Made by a program: the position numbers and the translations under genes. A stretch of 64,000 nt of DNA, taken from positions 6,795,560-6,859,559 of the forward strand of contig NZ_CP020042.1 of assembly GCF_002028425.1 (NCBI RefSeq), given 5' to 3'. Positions 50,455 to 59,341 of the stretch are shown piece after piece; position 1 is the stretch's first letter; every line of letters starts with the position of its first letter. The notes beneath the pieces are model-generated. The model saw only the letters and a list, made by a program, of their open reading frames with translations, was not told the DNA's origin and did not search any database. This DNA is from Streptomyces katrae. Lineage in GTDB: Bacteria > Actinomycetota > Actinomycetes > Streptomycetales > Streptomycetaceae.

Positions 50455-51555
50455 TCAGCTGTCCTGGAGCGTGGCCACCAGACCCGCGACGAGGTGCGCC
50501 CGCTCGGCCATGGAGCCGATCAGCAGGTACTCGTGATCGGCGTGGGCACCGCCGCCGACCGCGCCCAGACCGTCCAGCGTCGCAACCCCCAGCGCCGCCG
50601 TGAAGTTGCCGTCGCTGCCGCCGCCCACCGCCCGGCCCTCGATGCCGGGCAGCAGCCGCTGCGCCACGGCGAAGAGCCCGGCCGCCGCCGACTCGGGCAT
50701 CGGCGGGCGGGTGATCGACCCCTCCACCGTGATCCGCGCCCCCGGCAGGTGCGGAGCCAGGCCCGCGAAGGCGGACTCCACGCGCTCGCGCTCCTCGGCC
50801 GACTCCACGCGGACGTCCACCACGACCGTGGCCTCCGCGGGGACGACGTTCTCCAGGGTGCCCGCGGCCGCGACCGTCGGGGTGACGGTGGTACCGGCTT
50901 CGGGGCGGCCGAACGCCGTGATGTCCAGCACCTGGTGGGCCGCCTCGACCAGGGCGTTGATCCCGGCCGCGGGCTCCAGCCCGGCGTGGGAGGCCCGGCC
51001 GGCGATGGACACCTGGAAGGCGCCGCAGCCCTTGCGCCCGGTCTTCAGGCCCCCGCCGTCGGCGGCGCCCTCCAGTACCAGGACGGCGCCGCAGGCCAGG
51101 GCGCGCTCCTCCAGGAGGGCCCGGGAGGAGCGGGAGCCGACCTCCTCGTCGGCGGTCATCAGGATCTCTACGCCCGACCGGTCGGCGAGGGTCGCCAGCC
51201 CGTGGACCGCCTGCACGATGCCGCCCAGCATGTCGAACACCCCGGGGCCCGTCACCCGGCCATCGGCGACCGTGAACGGGCGCCGCTCCAGGGTGCCCAG
51301 CGGGAACACCGTGTCGTGGTGTCCGAGGAGCAGCACCTTCGGCTCGCCACCGCCCGACCAGTGGACGTGCGGACCGGCCTCGCTCTCGACCAGCACCGCG
51401 TGGCCGCCCAGACGGTGCTCGATGATCCCGGCCACGGCCTTCGCCGAGGCCGCGAGGGCCGCCACGTCACGGGACGGGGACTCGACCTCCACGAGCGTGC
51501 GCAGGTCCTCGATCATCGCGTCGACGCTCACCCCGGCGTCCTTCTGCATCGTCAC
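50455..51555 (-). CDS. M20-family metallopeptidase (carboxypeptidase G2-like)
   Basis: 366 residues starting at GTG (ATG two codons later). It has the M20 metal-binding pattern: LLLGHHDTVFPLGTLE (His and Asp), GPGVFDMLGG (Asp), ILMTADEEVGSRSSRALLEE (catalytic Glu-Glu), LVLEGAADGG (Glu) and a C-terminal AVGGGAHADHEYLLI (His). The lid/dimerisation domain is SIAGRASHAGLEPAAGINALVEA. It resembles glutamate carboxypeptidases that hydrolyse N-acyl amino acids or folate tails; there is no signal peptide, so it is cytosolic. Confidence 0.85.
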   Translation of the reverse strand: MTMQKDAGVSVDAMIEDLRTLVEVESPSRDVAALAASAKAVAGIIEHRLGGHAVLVESEAGPHVHWSGGGEPKVLLLGHHDTVFPLGTLERRPFTVADGRVTGPGVFDMLGGIVQAVHGLATLADRSGVEILMTADEEVGSRSSRALLEERALACGAVLVLEGAADGGGLKTGRKGCGAFQVSIAGRASHAGLEPAAGINALVEAAHQVLDITAFGRPEAGTTVTPTVAAAGTLENVVPAEATVVVDVRVESAEERERVESAFAGLAPHLPGARITVEGSITRPPMPESAAAGLFAVAQRLLPGIEGRAVGGGSDGNFTAALGVATLDGLGAVGGGAHADHEYLLIGSMAERAHLVAGLVATLQDS

Positions 51556-51651
51556 GTCGCACAGGGTAGTACTCCGTGCGCGACGGCGGAGATCCGGTCC
51601 AGGAGCCGGACGGCGCCCCGGCGGGGGAGTCCTGCCGGGGCGCCGGAGGCC

Positions 51652-52956
51652 TCAGGCGGGCACGGCCTCCCGGGGCAGCGGGGCCGGCGCGGCCAGGCGG
51701 CCCGTGCGGTGCAGCCCGTACAGCGCGGCGGTGCAGCCGAGTCCGAGCGCGAACAGCGCCAGCCAGGGCAGGGCCGACATCCCCGCCGCGCGGGCCGCGT
51801 CCAGCGCCGCCCCCGTGAGCAGGTTCCCCAGCGCGATGCCCACCCCGCAGACGGTGTTGTACAGCCCGTAGTGCGTGGCGACCAGGCGGTCCCCGGAGAG
51901 GCGGACGATGGTGTCCATCTCGAAGGGGTAGGCGATCATCGTCCCCACGGCCAGCAGCAGCGCCGACAGCGCCGGCGGCACCGCCGCGAGCAGCCGCGTC
52001 CCCGTCACCGACTCCGGCGCCGGCAGCGCCGTGGCGGCCAGCAGCGGCAGGAAGGCCGCGCCCATGGCGAACAGCCCCCAGGCCAGGGCCCGTCCCGGCT
52101 CCATCCTGGCCTTGCACCAGGCGGTGACCCGGGTCTGGAAGAGGATCGTGCTCAGGCCGGAGACGGCGAACAGCACCGCCACCGCCGCGGAGGCGAACCG
52201 GCCCTCGCCGCCGATCCGGCGGACCTCCAGCGGCAGTGCCATGTACACCTGGAAGGTCATCACGTACGAGCCGATCATCGCCACCGAGAACAGCAGGAAC
52301 GGCCGGTTGCGCAGGATCCCGCGCCACTGCGCCAGCACCCCTTCCCGCTGTTCCGGGGCGCGTTGCGCCGGGGAGACCTCGCCGCGCCGCTGCGGCAGGG
52401 CCCGGATCTGCACCAGGCTCAGCACCGCGAAGATCCCGGCGGCCACCAGGCAGGTGACGCGGAAGTCCACGCCCGTCAGCACCATGCCGACCAGGGGGCC
52501 CAGCAGGATCCCGGCCTGGTAGAAGACGTTGAACAGGGCGAAGGCCTCGACCCGGCGCTCGCCCGCGTCGGCCGCCAGGTAGGCGCGGCTGGCCGGGTTG
52601 AACAGGGCCCCGGCCAGGCCCGTCGCGGCGGAGGCGGCGACCAGCGCGGGCACAGAGTCCACCAGGCCGAGCGTGGCGAACCCGGCGACGCGCAGCACCA
52701 GCCCCGCGACGATCATCGGCTTGTAGCCGAGCCGGTCGGCGAGGGTGCCCCCGACGAGGAACATGCCCTGCTGGCTGAAGTTGCGGACGCCGAGGATCAG
52801 CCCGACCGTCCAGCCCGCCAGCCCGAGCGGCCCGGCCAGATGGGTGGCCAGGTAGGGCATGAGCATGTAGAAGCCGAGGTTGATGGTGAACTGGTTCACC
52901 ATCAGCAGCCGGACGCTGCGCTCGTACGTGCGGACCTGTGCGAGGGTGCCCTTCAT
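51652..52956 (-). CDS. MFS transporter
   Basis: 434 residues with 12 predicted helices. It has the MFS motif A-like loop after helix 2 (GGTLADRLGYKPMIVAG), ALFNPASRAYLAADAGERRVEAF, and a long central loop with basic residues (QRRGEVSPAQRAPEQREG). The start ATG overlaps the stop of the cysteine-synthase-like gene by one base (TGATG), so both are co-translated. A likely role is export of the PLP enzyme's product or a related amino acid; the direction of transport is inference. Confidence 0.85.
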   Translation of the reverse strand: MKGTLAQVRTYERSVRLLMVNQFTINLGFYMLMPYLATHLAGPLGLAGWTVGLILGVRNFSQQGMFLVGGTLADRLGYKPMIVAGLVLRVAGFATLGLVDSVPALVAASAATGLAGALFNPASRAYLAADAGERRVEAFALFNVFYQAGILLGPLVGMVLTGVDFRVTCLVAAGIFAVLSLVQIRALPQRRGEVSPAQRAPEQREGVLAQWRGILRNRPFLLFSVAMIGSYVMTFQVYMALPLEVRRIGGEGRFASAAVAVLFAVSGLSTILFQTRVTAWCKARMEPGRALAWGLFAMGAAFLPLLAATALPAPESVTGTRLLAAVPPALSALLLAVGTMIAYPFEMDTIVRLSGDRLVATHYGLYNTVCGVGIALGNLLTGAALDAARAAGMSALPWLALFALGLGCTAALYGLHRTGRLAAPAPLPREAVPA

Positions 52957-54050
52957 CAGGCCGACACCTCCGCCGCGGCCAGGGTGAGCGGGTCGACCAC
53001 GGAGGTGCAGCGGGTCCACCGCGTGACCTCCTTCTCGTCCAGCCGTCCGATCCTGTCGGGCTCCGGCGCCGGCGGGGAGTCGAGCAGGCCGTGGGCGGCG
53101 CAGTAGTCGTCGTCGTAGACGGTGCCGAGGTAGCGCTGGGGCCCGTCGGGGAAGACGGCCGCGATCCGGGCCTCCGGGGGGAGGGTGCGGGCCAGCCATC
53201 CGGCGACCAGGGCGACCGCGCCGACGCTCCAGCCGCCGGTGGCGTAGTGGGAGGAGGCCAGCTCGCGGCAGGTCCACACGGCCTCTCCCGGGGCGACCCA
53301 GTGGACCTCGGAGAACTGCTCGTAGGCCACGTTGCGGGGGTAGATGCTGGAGCCCAGGCCGCGCATCAGCCGGGTGCGGGCGGGCTGGCCGAAGATGGTG
53401 GAGCCGACGGTGTCCACGCCCACCACCTTCAGGTCCGGGTAGAGCTGCCGCAGGGCGCGCGAGACGCCCGCCGAGTGGCCGCCGGTGCCGACGCTGCACA
53501 CCAGGACGTCGATGTGGCCGAGTTCGGTGGCCAGTTCGAGGGCGAGCGGGGTGTAGGCGGTGGTGTTGTCCGGGTTGTTGTACTGGTCCGGGCACCAGGA
53601 GCCGGGGTGCTGCCCCAGCAGTTCGGTGACCCGGTCCCGGCGCGCCTGCTGCCAGCCGCCGGCCGGGTGGGGTTCGCAGACGACGTCGACCCGGGCCCCG
53701 TACGCGGTCAGCAGCCGGGTCATGGACGGCTCCAGGCCGGGGTCGGTGACCAGGGTGACGGGGTGTCCGTAGACCATGCCCGCCAGGGCCAGGCCGAGGC
53801 CCAGGGTGCCGCTGGTGGACTCGATGATGCGGGCTCCCGGCTCCAGGTCCCCCCGGGCGCGGGCACGTTCGACCATGTGCAGGCCGGGGCGGTCTTTGAT
53901 GCCGCCGGGATTGAAGCCCTCCAGCTTCGCCCAGAAGCCGCGCCCCGCCGGGGACAGGGGCTCGGAGACGCGCAGCAGGGGGGTGTTGCCGACCAGCCCG
54001 GAGAGGGTGGTGCGGACGGGAGGAGTGACGTCGGTGGCCGAAGAATGCAT
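52956..54050 (-). CDS. PLP-dependent cysteine-synthase-like beta-replacing enzyme
   Basis: 364 residues of fold-type II PLP enzymes. The PLP lysine is in [27 protein letters not shown] is the substrate-binding loop, [18 protein letters not shown] is the phosphate-binding glycine loop. ATG at 54050. It may be a cysteine synthase, cystathionine beta-synthase-like, or a non-canonical O-acyl-serine beta-replacing enzyme of the SbnA type making an unusual amino acid. The paired MFS gene argues for exported product. Upstream 54051-54169 shows no recognised riboswitch. Confidence 0.8.
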   Translation of the reverse strand: MHSSATDVTPPVRTTLSGLVGNTPLLRVSEPLSPAGRGFWAKLEGFNPGGIKDRPGLHMVERARARGDLEPGARIIESTSGTLGLGLALAGMVYGHPVTLVTDPGLEPSMTRLLTAYGARVDVVCEPHPAGGWQQARRDRVTELLGQHPGSWCPDQYNNPDNTTAYTPLALELATELGHIDVLVCSVGTGGHSAGVSRALRQLYPDLKVVGVDTVGSTIFGQPARTRLMRGLGSSIYPRNVAYEQFSEVHWVAPGEAVWTCRELASSHYATGGWSVGAVALVAGWLARTLPPEARIAAVFPDGPQRYLGTVYDDDYCAAHGLLDSPPAPEPDRIGRLDEKEVTRWTRCTSVVDPLTLAAAEVSA

Positions 54051-54169
54051 GGTTCCGCTCTCGTGTGATGGGTGCGTCGGAGATAGCTCTCGGGAAGAGT
54101 CGTGCCGTGGCAGGGCGGGGTTCCCCGTGGGGCGTGCGCAGCCTCGGTGAACGGGCTCACGGGAGCGGT

Positions 54170-54559
54170 CTAGAGCCGCCATCGGCAGACGGCGGTCAGC
54201 GTGGAACGTCCGCAGCGGGCCCGGGCGGGACCCGCGGCGCCGGCGGTCACGGGCCCCGGGGCCGCCTGGTACCGGGCCCGGCCGACGGGCAGGGGGGTGC
54301 CGGAGCGGGTGGAAGGGGCCGGGTCGGAGGGGGAGCGGCCGAAGCCGTGGGCCGGGTCGGGGTGCCGGTGTCCTTCAGCGCCCGTGGGTCCGGGCTGGAG
54401 CACGGTTTGAGCGGCTGACGAGCCGTCCGCGACGTGCGGGTGCGTCAGGGAGGCGCAGGAGAGGGAGGCGAAGAGCAGGGCGCCGAGCAGGCTGACGAGC
54501 AGCGCCCCGAACCCGGTCGTACCGGGGCGAGCCGGGCGGGTGGGGGGATGGGCGGGCAC
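54170..54559 (-). CDS. Small secreted or membrane-anchored protein, unknown function
   Basis: 129 residues with a hydrophobic N-terminal segment ([23 protein letters not shown]) that could be a signal peptide or an anchor; the Cys in SLSCAS is a possible lipid-attachment site though not canonical. The rest is Pro/Gly/His-rich ([30 protein letters not shown]). No domain is recognised. It lies just upstream of the PLP/MFS pair on the same strand, and a second such protein follows at 54683. Confidence 0.45.
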   Translation of the reverse strand: MPAHPPTRPARPGTTGFGALLVSLLGALLFASLSCASLTHPHVADGSSAAQTVLQPGPTGAEGHRHPDPAHGFGRSPSDPAPSTRSGTPLPVGRARYQAAPGPVTAGAAGPARARCGRSTLTAVCRWRL

Positions 54560-54682
54560 AGTTCCTCCGTGCGGCGGGCGCCCCTCGGCCCGGGAGGGGC
54601 GGGAGCGGCGGCGGGATCGCGGGGGGACGGCACCCGGGCGGCACGGCTGGGCGTGCGGGGGTGCCGGCGGCGTGATCCCGGC

Positions 54683-55360
54683 CTATACGCGCAGGACGGC
54701 GGAGCTTCCCGTGAGCGGCGGGACGGTGCCGGCGGCGCTCGCGCCCGCGCGGGCCGCCTCGGGGCCGCGGGGTACGTCCGCCGGGGCGCAGTGCGCGACG
54801 GGGGACGCCGGGGCGGGCGGGGCGTCGACGGCGTGGCCGGCCCGTGGCGGCAGGGGCGCGCACTCGTGCACCGGGTGCGCGGGGTCGTGCCGCCCGGCGG
54901 CGGTCCCGGCCGGGGCGGAGGCCCCTGCGGGGTCCGCGGTGCCGGCCTGCGTCACGACGCCGACGGTGGCGGGGGCCGCAGGCGTGTCGCCCGACGTGTC
55001 CGTGGCGTCCGCACGCGGGGCGATGCCGCCGGTGGCGGTGGCGGTGGCGGTGGCGGTGGCGGTGGCGGTGGCGGTGGCGTCGGCGTCGGCCGGAGGCGTG
55101 GCGTCGGCCCGTGGTGTGCGGGTCCGGGGTGTGGTGTCGGTGCGGGAAGTGGTGCGCGCCGCACGTGCGGTGGTGGTCCGGGCTGTGGCGGCCGGGGCCG
55201 TGTCCGTGGTCCGGGCGGTGGAGTGGTCGGTCGTGCTGTGGGAGCCGCCCGTGCCGTGGGCGCAGACCAGGGCCAGGAGCAGCAGGGCCAGCCCGAGCAG
55301 CTGCGACAGGCCCGCCGACGAGCGGGCCCGCGGAGTGCGGGGGGACCGGGCTGTGACCAC
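54683..55360 (-). CDS. Thr/Ala-repeat secreted protein, unknown function
   Basis: 225 residues. The N-terminal signal-like helix is SQLLGLALLLLALVCAHG. The middle is Thr/Ala/Arg-rich and contains an (Ala-Thr)n dipeptide run encoded by a hexamer tandem repeat at 55031-55079. The C-terminal part (VHECAPLPPRAGHAVDAPPAPAS, SPVAHCAPADV, TVPPLTGSSAVLRV) is less repetitive and has two cysteines. It is likely extracellular and wall-associated. Function is unknown; the repeat may vary in length between strains. Confidence 0.45.
   Translation of the reverse strand: MVTARSPRTPRARSSAGLSQLLGLALLLLALVCAHGTGGSHSTTDHSTARTTDTAPAATARTTTARAARTTSRTDTTPRTRTPRADATPPADADATATATATATATATATGGIAPRADATDTSGDTPAAPATVGVVTQAGTADPAGASAPAGTAAGRHDPAHPVHECAPLPPRAGHAVDAPPAPASPVAHCAPADVPRGPEAARAGASAAGTVPPLTGSSAVLRV
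55031..55079. repeat. GGTGGC hexamer tandem repeat
   Basis: About eight consecutive copies of GGTGGC, in frame with the minus-strand secreted-protein gene and encoding Ala-Thr dipeptides. The array is perfect over about 49 bases, so slippage could change its length without frameshift. Confidence 0.9.
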
Positions 55361-55446
55361 GGCGTGATCCTAGCGTTTCCCCCGCGTGATGACCGGGCGC
55401 GAATCGGACAATCGCCCGCCGGCTTCCGGTGCGGCCGGCCCCGGGG

Positions 55447-55977
55447 TCAGGGCCGCGGTTCCCGTGCGTCCAGCTCCCGTGCGTCCAGCGGGATCCTCCA
55501 GGCGTTGCGCCGCCGTACGGCGTGCAGTTCGGCCTCCAGCGGGCTCGGGGGCACCGTGAGGACGGGGCACGGCGCGTGCGCCAGGCAGTACCGGGCCACC
55601 GACGGCCGCAGGGCGCCCAGCAGCCCGCCGCGCGGTCCGGCGCCGACCACCAGCAGGTCCTCGCCGTCCCGTACGGCGTCGACCAGCGCGGCCCCCGGCA
55701 GGCCCCGGACCGCCTGCCCGGCCAGGGTGACGCCCGGTCCGCCCGCTCCGAAGGCCGCGTCCAGGGCCTCCCGCAGCCGCTCGACCGCCGCCGCGCGGCA
55801 CTCGGGCAGGGGCGAGCACACGCAGGAGGTACGGCTGCCCAGGCCCCCGCCCGGAGCCTGCCAGGCCAGTACCGCCCACAGCTCCGCCCCCCGCAGCCGG
55901 GCCTCGACGGCGGCCCGGTGCAGGGCCGTCAGGCTCCCCGGGCTGCCGCTCACACCCGCCACCACGCGTCGCCGCAC
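55447..55977 (-). CDS. Universal stress protein (UspA family)
   Basis: About 176 residues from the GTG at 55977, which follows GGGGAGGAG. It has the UspA fold: VVAGVSGSPGSLTALHRAAVEARLRGAELWAVLAW at the N-terminus, DLLVVGAGPRGGLLGALRPSVARYCLAHAPCPVLTVP at the C-terminus. The GAGPRGG-L-G glycine motif matches the ATP-binding G2xG9xGS type in shortened form. An extra C-terminal tail (LEAELHAVRRRNAWRIPLDAR) is unusual. A cytosolic stress protein in a stress-rich neighbourhood. Confidence 0.85.
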   Translation of the reverse strand: MRRRVVAGVSGSPGSLTALHRAAVEARLRGAELWAVLAWQAPGGGLGSRTSCVCSPLPECRAAAVERLREALDAAFGAGGPGVTLAGQAVRGLPGAALVDAVRDGEDLLVVGAGPRGGLLGALRPSVARYCLAHAPCPVLTVPPSPLEAELHAVRRRNAWRIPLDARELDAREPRP

Positions 55978-56142
55978 CGCCGCTCCTCCCCAGCCGCCCG
56001 CCCGCCGGGGTCCGGCGGGCCGTGTCCGGGCTCCATTCAACGGCAGGTCCGGGCCGACGGGCCGTCAGAAGCCCGTAAGGAACCGTGCCCGGGGCGTCAG
56101 GGTCCCGTCAGGAGGGCCGGGGCGCCCCGGGAAGCGTCCGGC

Positions 56143-56928
56143 TCAGGCGGGTTCCGGGGTCGCGCGGACCAGGACCAGCGAGCCCTCGTACGTGCTCTGC
56201 GTCCGCAGGTGGCCGTGGCGGGCGTCCCAGGCGCCGGAGGCCAGGTCGCGGCGCAGGCTCTCGTCGAAGCGCTCCCGCACCCCGTCGTCGACGAAGCTCC
56301 ACGCCGAGCAGGCCTGGCGGGCGGCCGGGTCGAGGAGCATCTCGGGACGCCCGTAGTAGGCCTCGTTGAAGCCGTCGGTGCAGTCCAGCGGGACCGGCAC
56401 GGTGTGGACCGTGCCGGTGCCGCCCAGGGCCGCCGCGATGTCCTCCACGCGCGGGTAGCGCCGGGCCTCGGTGTCCAGGACCTCCGGCGCGTACTCGTAC
56501 AGCCAGAAGTCGCGGACCAGCGACGGGGCGCAGGTGAGCACGACCACCGGTCCCCGGGTGACCCGCCGCATCTCGCGCAGGCCCCTGGTGACGTCGCTCC
56601 ACTGGTGCACGCTGAACAGGGTCATCGCCGCGTCGAACGCGCCGTCCGCGAAGGGCAGGTCCTCGGCGACGGCGTCGACGGCGCGCACCAGCCGGGCCGG
56701 CCGACGGAGGCGCATGGACCGCGAGGGCTCGACCGCGGTCACCTCGCGGGCCGCGTTCTCGTACGATCCGGCGCCGGCGCCGACGTTGAGGACCGTGCGG
56801 GCGTCGCCCAGGGCCTCGGCGATGAAGCGCGCGATACGGGTGTCGGGCCGCCGGAACGAGGAACAGCCGGAGCCGATGGCTCCGTAATCGACGTCCCCGG
56901 CGCTGCCGTCCTGAGTGCGTACATTCAT
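56143..56928 (-). CDS. Class I SAM-dependent methyltransferase
   Basis: About 261 residues. It has the SAM motif I TVLNVGAGAGSYENAA, the motif II acidic residue AVEPSRSMRLRRP, EDLPFADGAFDAAMTLFSVHQW (motif III/IV) and LREMRRVTRGPVVVLT. It resembles type-11 methyltransferases acting on small molecules. ATG at 56928 is preferred; a second ATG eight bases earlier exists. The start region holds an unusual repeated GGATGCATCC/TGCATCC sequence. Substrate unknown. Confidence 0.8.
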   Translation of the reverse strand: MNVRTQDGSAGDVDYGAIGSGCSSFRRPDTRIARFIAEALGDARTVLNVGAGAGSYENAAREVTAVEPSRSMRLRRPARLVRAVDAVAEDLPFADGAFDAAMTLFSVHQWSDVTRGLREMRRVTRGPVVVLTCAPSLVRDFWLYEYAPEVLDTEARRYPRVEDIAAALGGTGTVHTVPVPLDCTDGFNEAYYGRPEMLLDPAARQACSAWSFVDDGVRERFDESLRRDLASGAWDARHGHLRTQSTYEGSLVLVRATPEPA

Positions 56929-57085
56929 GGATGCATCCTGCATCCACGAGGGCCCGTTCGTACACGGCCTTGCAGATGCTTGTGGAAACAGCCATATGGA
57001 TGGCAGGTGTGGAATGGAGGATGGTCCGGTCCTGAAGCCCCGCGCGAGGGGACGCCCCGTCAGTGCGCCCCGTCGGTCCGCCCGG

Positions 57086-58534
57086 TCAGTGCACCCCGGC
57101 ACCGGGCGGCAGCACCGGGAGGCGGAGCACCAGGCGGGCGCCGGCGGGGGAGGGCTCGGCCGTCAGCGTGCCCCCGTGATGGGCGGCCAGGTCGCGGGCG
57201 ATGGCCAGCCCGAGGCCGGCGCCGCCGTGGTCGCGGCTGCGGGCGTCGTCGAGCCGGGTGAACCGTTCGAAGACCCGCTCCCGGTCGGCGGCCGGGATGC
57301 CGGGCCCGTCGTCGCACACCTCCAGGACGGCGGTCCGCGCGTCCGGCGGGCCCGAGGTGCGCAGCGCGAGCTCCACCCGCCCGGCGGCGAACCGCTGGGC
57401 GTTGTCCAGCAGGTTGGTCACCACCCGGCTCAGCCACAGCTCGCTGCCCTCCACCACGACCCCGTCCCCGGCCCGGACGCGCACGGGCACCCGGTCGCCC
57501 AGCCGCGCGTCCACCGCGTCCCGCACCAGGCCGCCCAGGTCCAGCGGGACGGACGCGGCGGGCTGGGCCGCGTCGATACGGGCGAGCAGGAGCAGGTCGG
57601 AGCAGAGCCGCTCCAGCCGGTCGGTGTCCTCCAGCGCCCCACTGATCAGCTCCGGCCACAGCTCGGGGTCCCGGACCGCCAGCGCCACCTCCAGCTGGGT
57701 GCGCAGCACGGTCAGCGGGCTGCGCAGTTCGTGCGAGGCGTCGGCGATGAACTGGCGCTGGCGGGTCCCGGAGGACTCCAGCCGGTCCAGGGTGGTGTTC
57801 ATCGTCCGGGCCAGCCGGGCCACCTCGTCCCCGGTGGGCGGCACCGGGACGCGGCGGTGCAGGTCGCGGTCGCTGATCTCGGCGACCTCGGCGCGGATCG
57901 CCTCGACGGGCCGCAGCGCGCGGCCGGTGACCCGCCAGGTCACCAGAGCCACGAGCGCCAGCAGCAGCGGCCCGCCGACGACGAGCGCGGCGGTGGTGGT
58001 GTCGTCGGCGGCGTCGACGTCCCGCAGCGAGGTCCCGACGTAGACGGAGACCAGGCCGTCGGGCGTCTGCGTGGTGACCTCGACCACCCGCTGGCGGTGC
58101 TCGCCGCCGAGCGGGCGGATCCGCCAGGTGTGGAACAGCGTGCCCGGGCGCCGGGCCCCGGCGGCGGGTCCCAGCGCGGGCAGGCCGGCCAGGTTCGGGG
58201 TCGCGCGCAGCACCCGGCCGCGGGCGTTGACCACCTGGACGAAGTCGGTGCCGTGCAGGGGTGCCCGCATCCGGTCGAGGCGGCCGCCGGCCGCGAGCTG
58301 CGCGATGGCCACCGCCTGCTCCTCGGCGTCGCGCTCGGCGTTGCGCAGCATGCCGGCCCGCAGCAGCCCGAGCAGCGCGACCGAGGCCACGGCCAGGGCG
58401 ACGGCCACCACGGCGACGGCGCCCGCGGTGGCCCGCGCGCGGACGGTGACGGGCCGCAGCCCGCGCAGGCGCGACCGCAGCCGGCGCGGCAGCGTCTTCA
58501 GGGAGCGGGGGCCGCGCCCCGCGACGTCAGCCAC
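57086..58534 (-). CDS. Sensor histidine kinase (HAMP/HisKA)
   Basis: 482 residues. N-terminal transmembrane helix (ATAGAVAVVAVALAVASVALLGLL), an extracytoplasmic loop of about 100 residues, second helix (AALVVGGPLLLALVALVTWRV), HAMP, then HisKA with the H-box IADASHELRSPLTVL and an HATPase_c domain with LWLSRVVTNLLDNAQRF (N), EVCDDGPGIP (G1) and HGGAGLGLAIA (G2). It is paired with the response regulator: the kinase start overlaps the regulator's stop. Ligand unknown; the target PepSY-like gene is adjacent. Confidence 0.9.
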   Translation of the reverse strand: MADVAGRGPRSLKTLPRRLRSRLRGLRPVTVRARATAGAVAVVAVALAVASVALLGLLRAGMLRNAERDAEEQAVAIAQLAAGGRLDRMRAPLHGTDFVQVVNARGRVLRATPNLAGLPALGPAAGARRPGTLFHTWRIRPLGGEHRQRVVEVTTQTPDGLVSVYVGTSLRDVDAADDTTTAALVVGGPLLLALVALVTWRVTGRALRPVEAIRAEVAEISDRDLHRRVPVPPTGDEVARLARTMNTTLDRLESSGTRQRQFIADASHELRSPLTVLRTQLEVALAVRDPELWPELISGALEDTDRLERLCSDLLLLARIDAAQPAASVPLDLGGLVRDAVDARLGDRVPVRVRAGDGVVVEGSELWLSRVVTNLLDNAQRFAAGRVELALRTSGPPDARTAVLEVCDDGPGIPAADRERVFERFTRLDDARSRDHGGAGLGLAIARDLAAHHGGTLTAEPSPAGARLVLRLPVLPPGAGVH

Positions 58535-59204
58535 CGTCGGCCGCCAGCCGGTACCCGACGCCCCGCACGGTCTCCAGGGCGGACCGGCCGAACGGGGCGT
58601 CGATCTTCCGGCGCACCGCGCTGACGTGCACCTCGACCACGTTCGGATCGCCGTCGAAGGCGCTGTCCCACACCTGCTCCAGGATCTCCCGCTTGGGCAC
58701 CACCTCGCCGGGCCGCCGGGCCAGGTACTCCAGCACCGCGAACTCCCTCGCCGTCAGCCGTATCTCCGTCTCCCCGCGCGAGCACAGGTGGCGGGCCGGG
58801 TCCAGCAGGAGGTCGCCGAGGAGCAGGGCCTGCGGGCCGCGGCGGCCCGTGCGCCGGCCCAGCGCGCGCAGCCGGGCGACCAGGACGAGGTAGGAGAACG
58901 GCTTGGAGAGGAAGTCGTCGGCGCCGGTGTCCAGGGCCTCCGCCTCGTCGTACTCGCCGTCCTTCGCGGTGAGCATCAGGATCCCGGCCTCGTTGCCGGC
59001 CGCGCGCAGCCGGGCGCACACCCGGTAGCCGTTGAGGCCGGGCAGCATGATGTCGAGCACGATCAGGTCGTAGTCGTGCTCGCAGGCCAGCCACAGCCCC
59101 TGCGGGCCGTCGTGGGCCACGTCCACCGTGAACCCCTCGGACTGCAGGCCCCGCTGCAGGGCGGCGGCCAGCCGCCGTTCGTCCTCCACCACCAGTACGC
59201 GCAT
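58527..59204 (-). CDS. OmpR/PhoB-type response regulator
   Basis: 225 residues. A receiver domain (RVLVVEDERRLAAALQRGL, DLIVLDIMLPGLNGY with the phospho-Asp, LMLTAKDG, GADDFLSKPFS) precedes a winged-helix output domain (IRLTAREFAVLEYLARRPGEVV, PKREILEQVWDS, VEVHVSAVRRKID, ETVRGVGYRL). ATG at 59204. The gene is immediately upstream of the kinase gene and divergent from the PepSY-like gene; the intergenic region contains phased repeats that are likely its binding site. Confidence 0.92.
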   Translation of the reverse strand: MRVLVVEDERRLAAALQRGLQSEGFTVDVAHDGPQGLWLACEHDYDLIVLDIMLPGLNGYRVCARLRAAGNEAGILMLTAKDGEYDEAEALDTGADDFLSKPFSYLVLVARLRALGRRTGRRGPQALLLGDLLLDPARHLCSRGETEIRLTAREFAVLEYLARRPGEVVPKREILEQVWDSAFDGDPNVVEVHVSAVRRKIDAPFGRSALETVRGVGYRLAADGG

Positions 59205-59237
59205 GCCGACCAGGGTCTCAGGCCCGGCCGGCGGCTT

Positions 59238-59275
59238 GCTGAAGAGGTCTTCAGCGGGCTTCAGGTGGGCTTCAG
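59238..59275. promoter_or_regulatory. Phased CTTCAG repeats, likely response-regulator operator
   Basis: The 18-bp perfect dyad GCTGAAGA-gg-TCTTCAGC (59238-59255) is followed by two more CTTCAG copies, giving CTTCAG at 59249, 59259 and 59270, at 10- and 11-base spacing. Direct repeats of one helical turn are the usual binding pattern of OmpR/PhoB regulators. The site lies between the regulator (start 59204) and the PepSY-like gene (start 59342) and can serve both. Confidence 0.7.
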
Positions 59276-59341
59276 CATCGCCTCGGCAGGCTCTGCGACG
59301 AGCCGGGTGCGGTGCCCGGCGGTCTTCCGAGGAGTCCCGCC

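Noticed and set aside
50494..53106. An 870-codon plus-strand open frame opposite the M20 peptidase and MFS transporter
   Set aside because: Low-complexity antisense of genes with intact metal-binding and transporter motifs.
54051..54169. Riboswitch upstream of the cysteine-synthase-like gene
   Set aside because: I looked for SAM-type or other leader consensus and found none that I recognise.
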